Source: Rhabditoides inermis (taxonomy: Eukaryota > Nematoda > Chromadorea > Rhabditida > Rhabditidae). Taken from it: a stretch of DNA of 64,000 nt. A program made the translations under genes and the position numbers. The notes beneath the pieces were generated by a model that was not told the DNA's origin, searched no databases, and was given only the letters and a program-made list of their open reading frames with translations. Numbering within the stretch: the stretch's first letter is position 1; every line of letters begins with the position of its first letter. Where the stretch lies: assembly GCA_963966185.1 (NCBI GenBank), contig CAWZYM010000006.1, positions 390,001 to 454,000 on the forward strand, written 5' to 3'. This document shows, one piece after another, positions 59,881 to 64,000 of the stretch.

Positions 59881-60718
59881 ACCATTCCCCCTCCCACCCC
59901 TTTCCCGCCCAATCGCATTTCAAAAGCGCCTCCGTTTCACCTAGAGAGAGAAAGAAAAGACAGGGGGAGAAAACCGAATCGCGATTTCCCTTCCGTATAC
60001 GGCACTTGCGCAATCCCTGGGCGGAGAGAGAGAGAGAGTGCGTGCGGATCAGGAGGGCGCAGACGCGTCGCCAACCGGATGGCGTACACACATCGTCTCT
60101 CTCTCTCTCTTTCTTTCTTTCTCTCTCTTTCTCTCTCTCTTTCTCTCTCTCTCCCTTCTCCAGATATCATCTCCGCGAATCAATCACTCCTTCCGTCTAC
60201 GTCTACCACCGGCATAGCCGATCCGCGCCTGCCATTCGCCACATCCCAATCCCCCTAATACTCCCCCCCATCATATCCATTTCAAAACATTCGAAATACA
60301 AAGAATCCTTTATCCAGAAACTTCCTTACAACAGATAAGTAGTGGCTATATAAAAAAGAGAGAGTATTATAACGTGCGTATTATAACAAGTGTGAATAAA
60401 CTAGTCTAATCCTGGGGGGTTAGCGTATGAATAGGAAGGGAGAAAAGAGGGAATGATATGTATGGGAAAGTCGCGCCGAATCGGCCGACCAAACGAGAAA
60501 AGACGGGCGCTTTTGCCAAAGCGCCTCTCTTCGCCATCCCGCGCGAGCGGACCGGCGGACTCGCGGGGCGCCACACAGACCCCCCGCGGCCCCGGACCGG
60601 GCCCGACACTCGCACCGAGCATTCCCTCGATGGTGCGCGCGTCGGTTGTGGGGAGGATCTCTCCCCGCAGAGGGGGTGGGGTGACGTCATTCTAGATGAC
60701 GTCCGTCGAGTGGCCGGA

Positions 60719-63938
<3,220 letters not shown>

Positions 63939-64000
63939 CTGCAAATAGTGATACATCTTTCATCATCAAAAAATATGCCTTATAACTTCGAATATCTTCA

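Larger units (their letters stand above)
57853..60718. other. Convergent intergenic region, cholinesterase / SMG1 3' ends
   Basis: 2.9 kb with the two 3' UTRs. A tandem duplication (about 57830-58060) repeats the last cholinesterase codons. (CT)n blocks lie at 58310-58342, 59860-59880 and 60095-60155, with a GGAGGAGGAG run at 59090-59155. No further gene was recognised. Confidence 0.55.

Overview
This is nuclear DNA from an animal. It carries intron-dense genes with canonical GT-AG introns and metazoan-specific families (a FoxQ2 forkhead factor, ESRP, a two-pore potassium channel, a GPI-type cholinesterase, ciliary IFT88, SMG1). Coding exons are GC-rich and short (about 40-200 bp). Introns are packed with (GA)n/(CT)n tracts, minisatellites and transposon remnants. 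I would call it an invertebrate, probably a bilaterian, but the sequence alone does not fix the phylum. Nothing bacterial, viral or CRISPR-like is present.

Layout: 255-3381 (-) prosaposin-like saposin-domain protein, 3' end off the left edge; 3762-7312 (-) AGXT2-type mitochondrial aminotransferase; 7986-19147 (-) IFT88, 26 exons; 19956-22198 (+) FoxQ2, 6 exons; 23485-36110 (-) ESRP splicing regulator, 17 exons; 36164-41095 (-) two-pore potassium channel, 14 exons; 41096-49483 a long repeat-rich intergenic stretch between divergent genes; 49484-57852 (+) GPI-anchored acetylcholinesterase-like protein, 19 exons; 60719-63938 (-) the last 11 exons in view of SMG1 kinase, 5' part off the right edge. 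The exon models were assembled by hand from splice sites, reading phase and remembered family sequence. Phase closes exactly for ESRP, the channel, the cholinesterase, FoxQ2 and the SMG1 portion. IFT88 has one 1-nt phase conflict.

The genes do not form one pathway; this is an ordinary multi-gene chromosomal segment. Two gene arrangements stand out. The channel stop and the ESRP start are only 53 bp apart on the same strand. The three minus-strand genes on the left are also tightly stacked.

The most unusual property is structural. In at least seven of the eight genes, short pieces spanning an exon edge and its splice site (last or first ~12-35 exon bases plus the donor or acceptor) have been copied into the adjacent intron, or just past the last exon. 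They occur once, a few times, or as long tandem arrays (ten 153-bp copies beside IFT88 exon 12; about fifteen 20-bp units beside IFT88 exon 18; five copies beside ESRP exon 5; three beside FoxQ2 exon 3). Many copies keep usable splice signals. A second shared feature is a GATCTAC-type tandem repeat directly in front of the start codons of FoxQ2, the potassium channel and ESRP. Mobile DNA includes tRNA-derived SINEs, two long-TIR elements with exact 8-bp target duplications, a TA-flanked MITE, and a dispersed family with an (ATTG)n tail.
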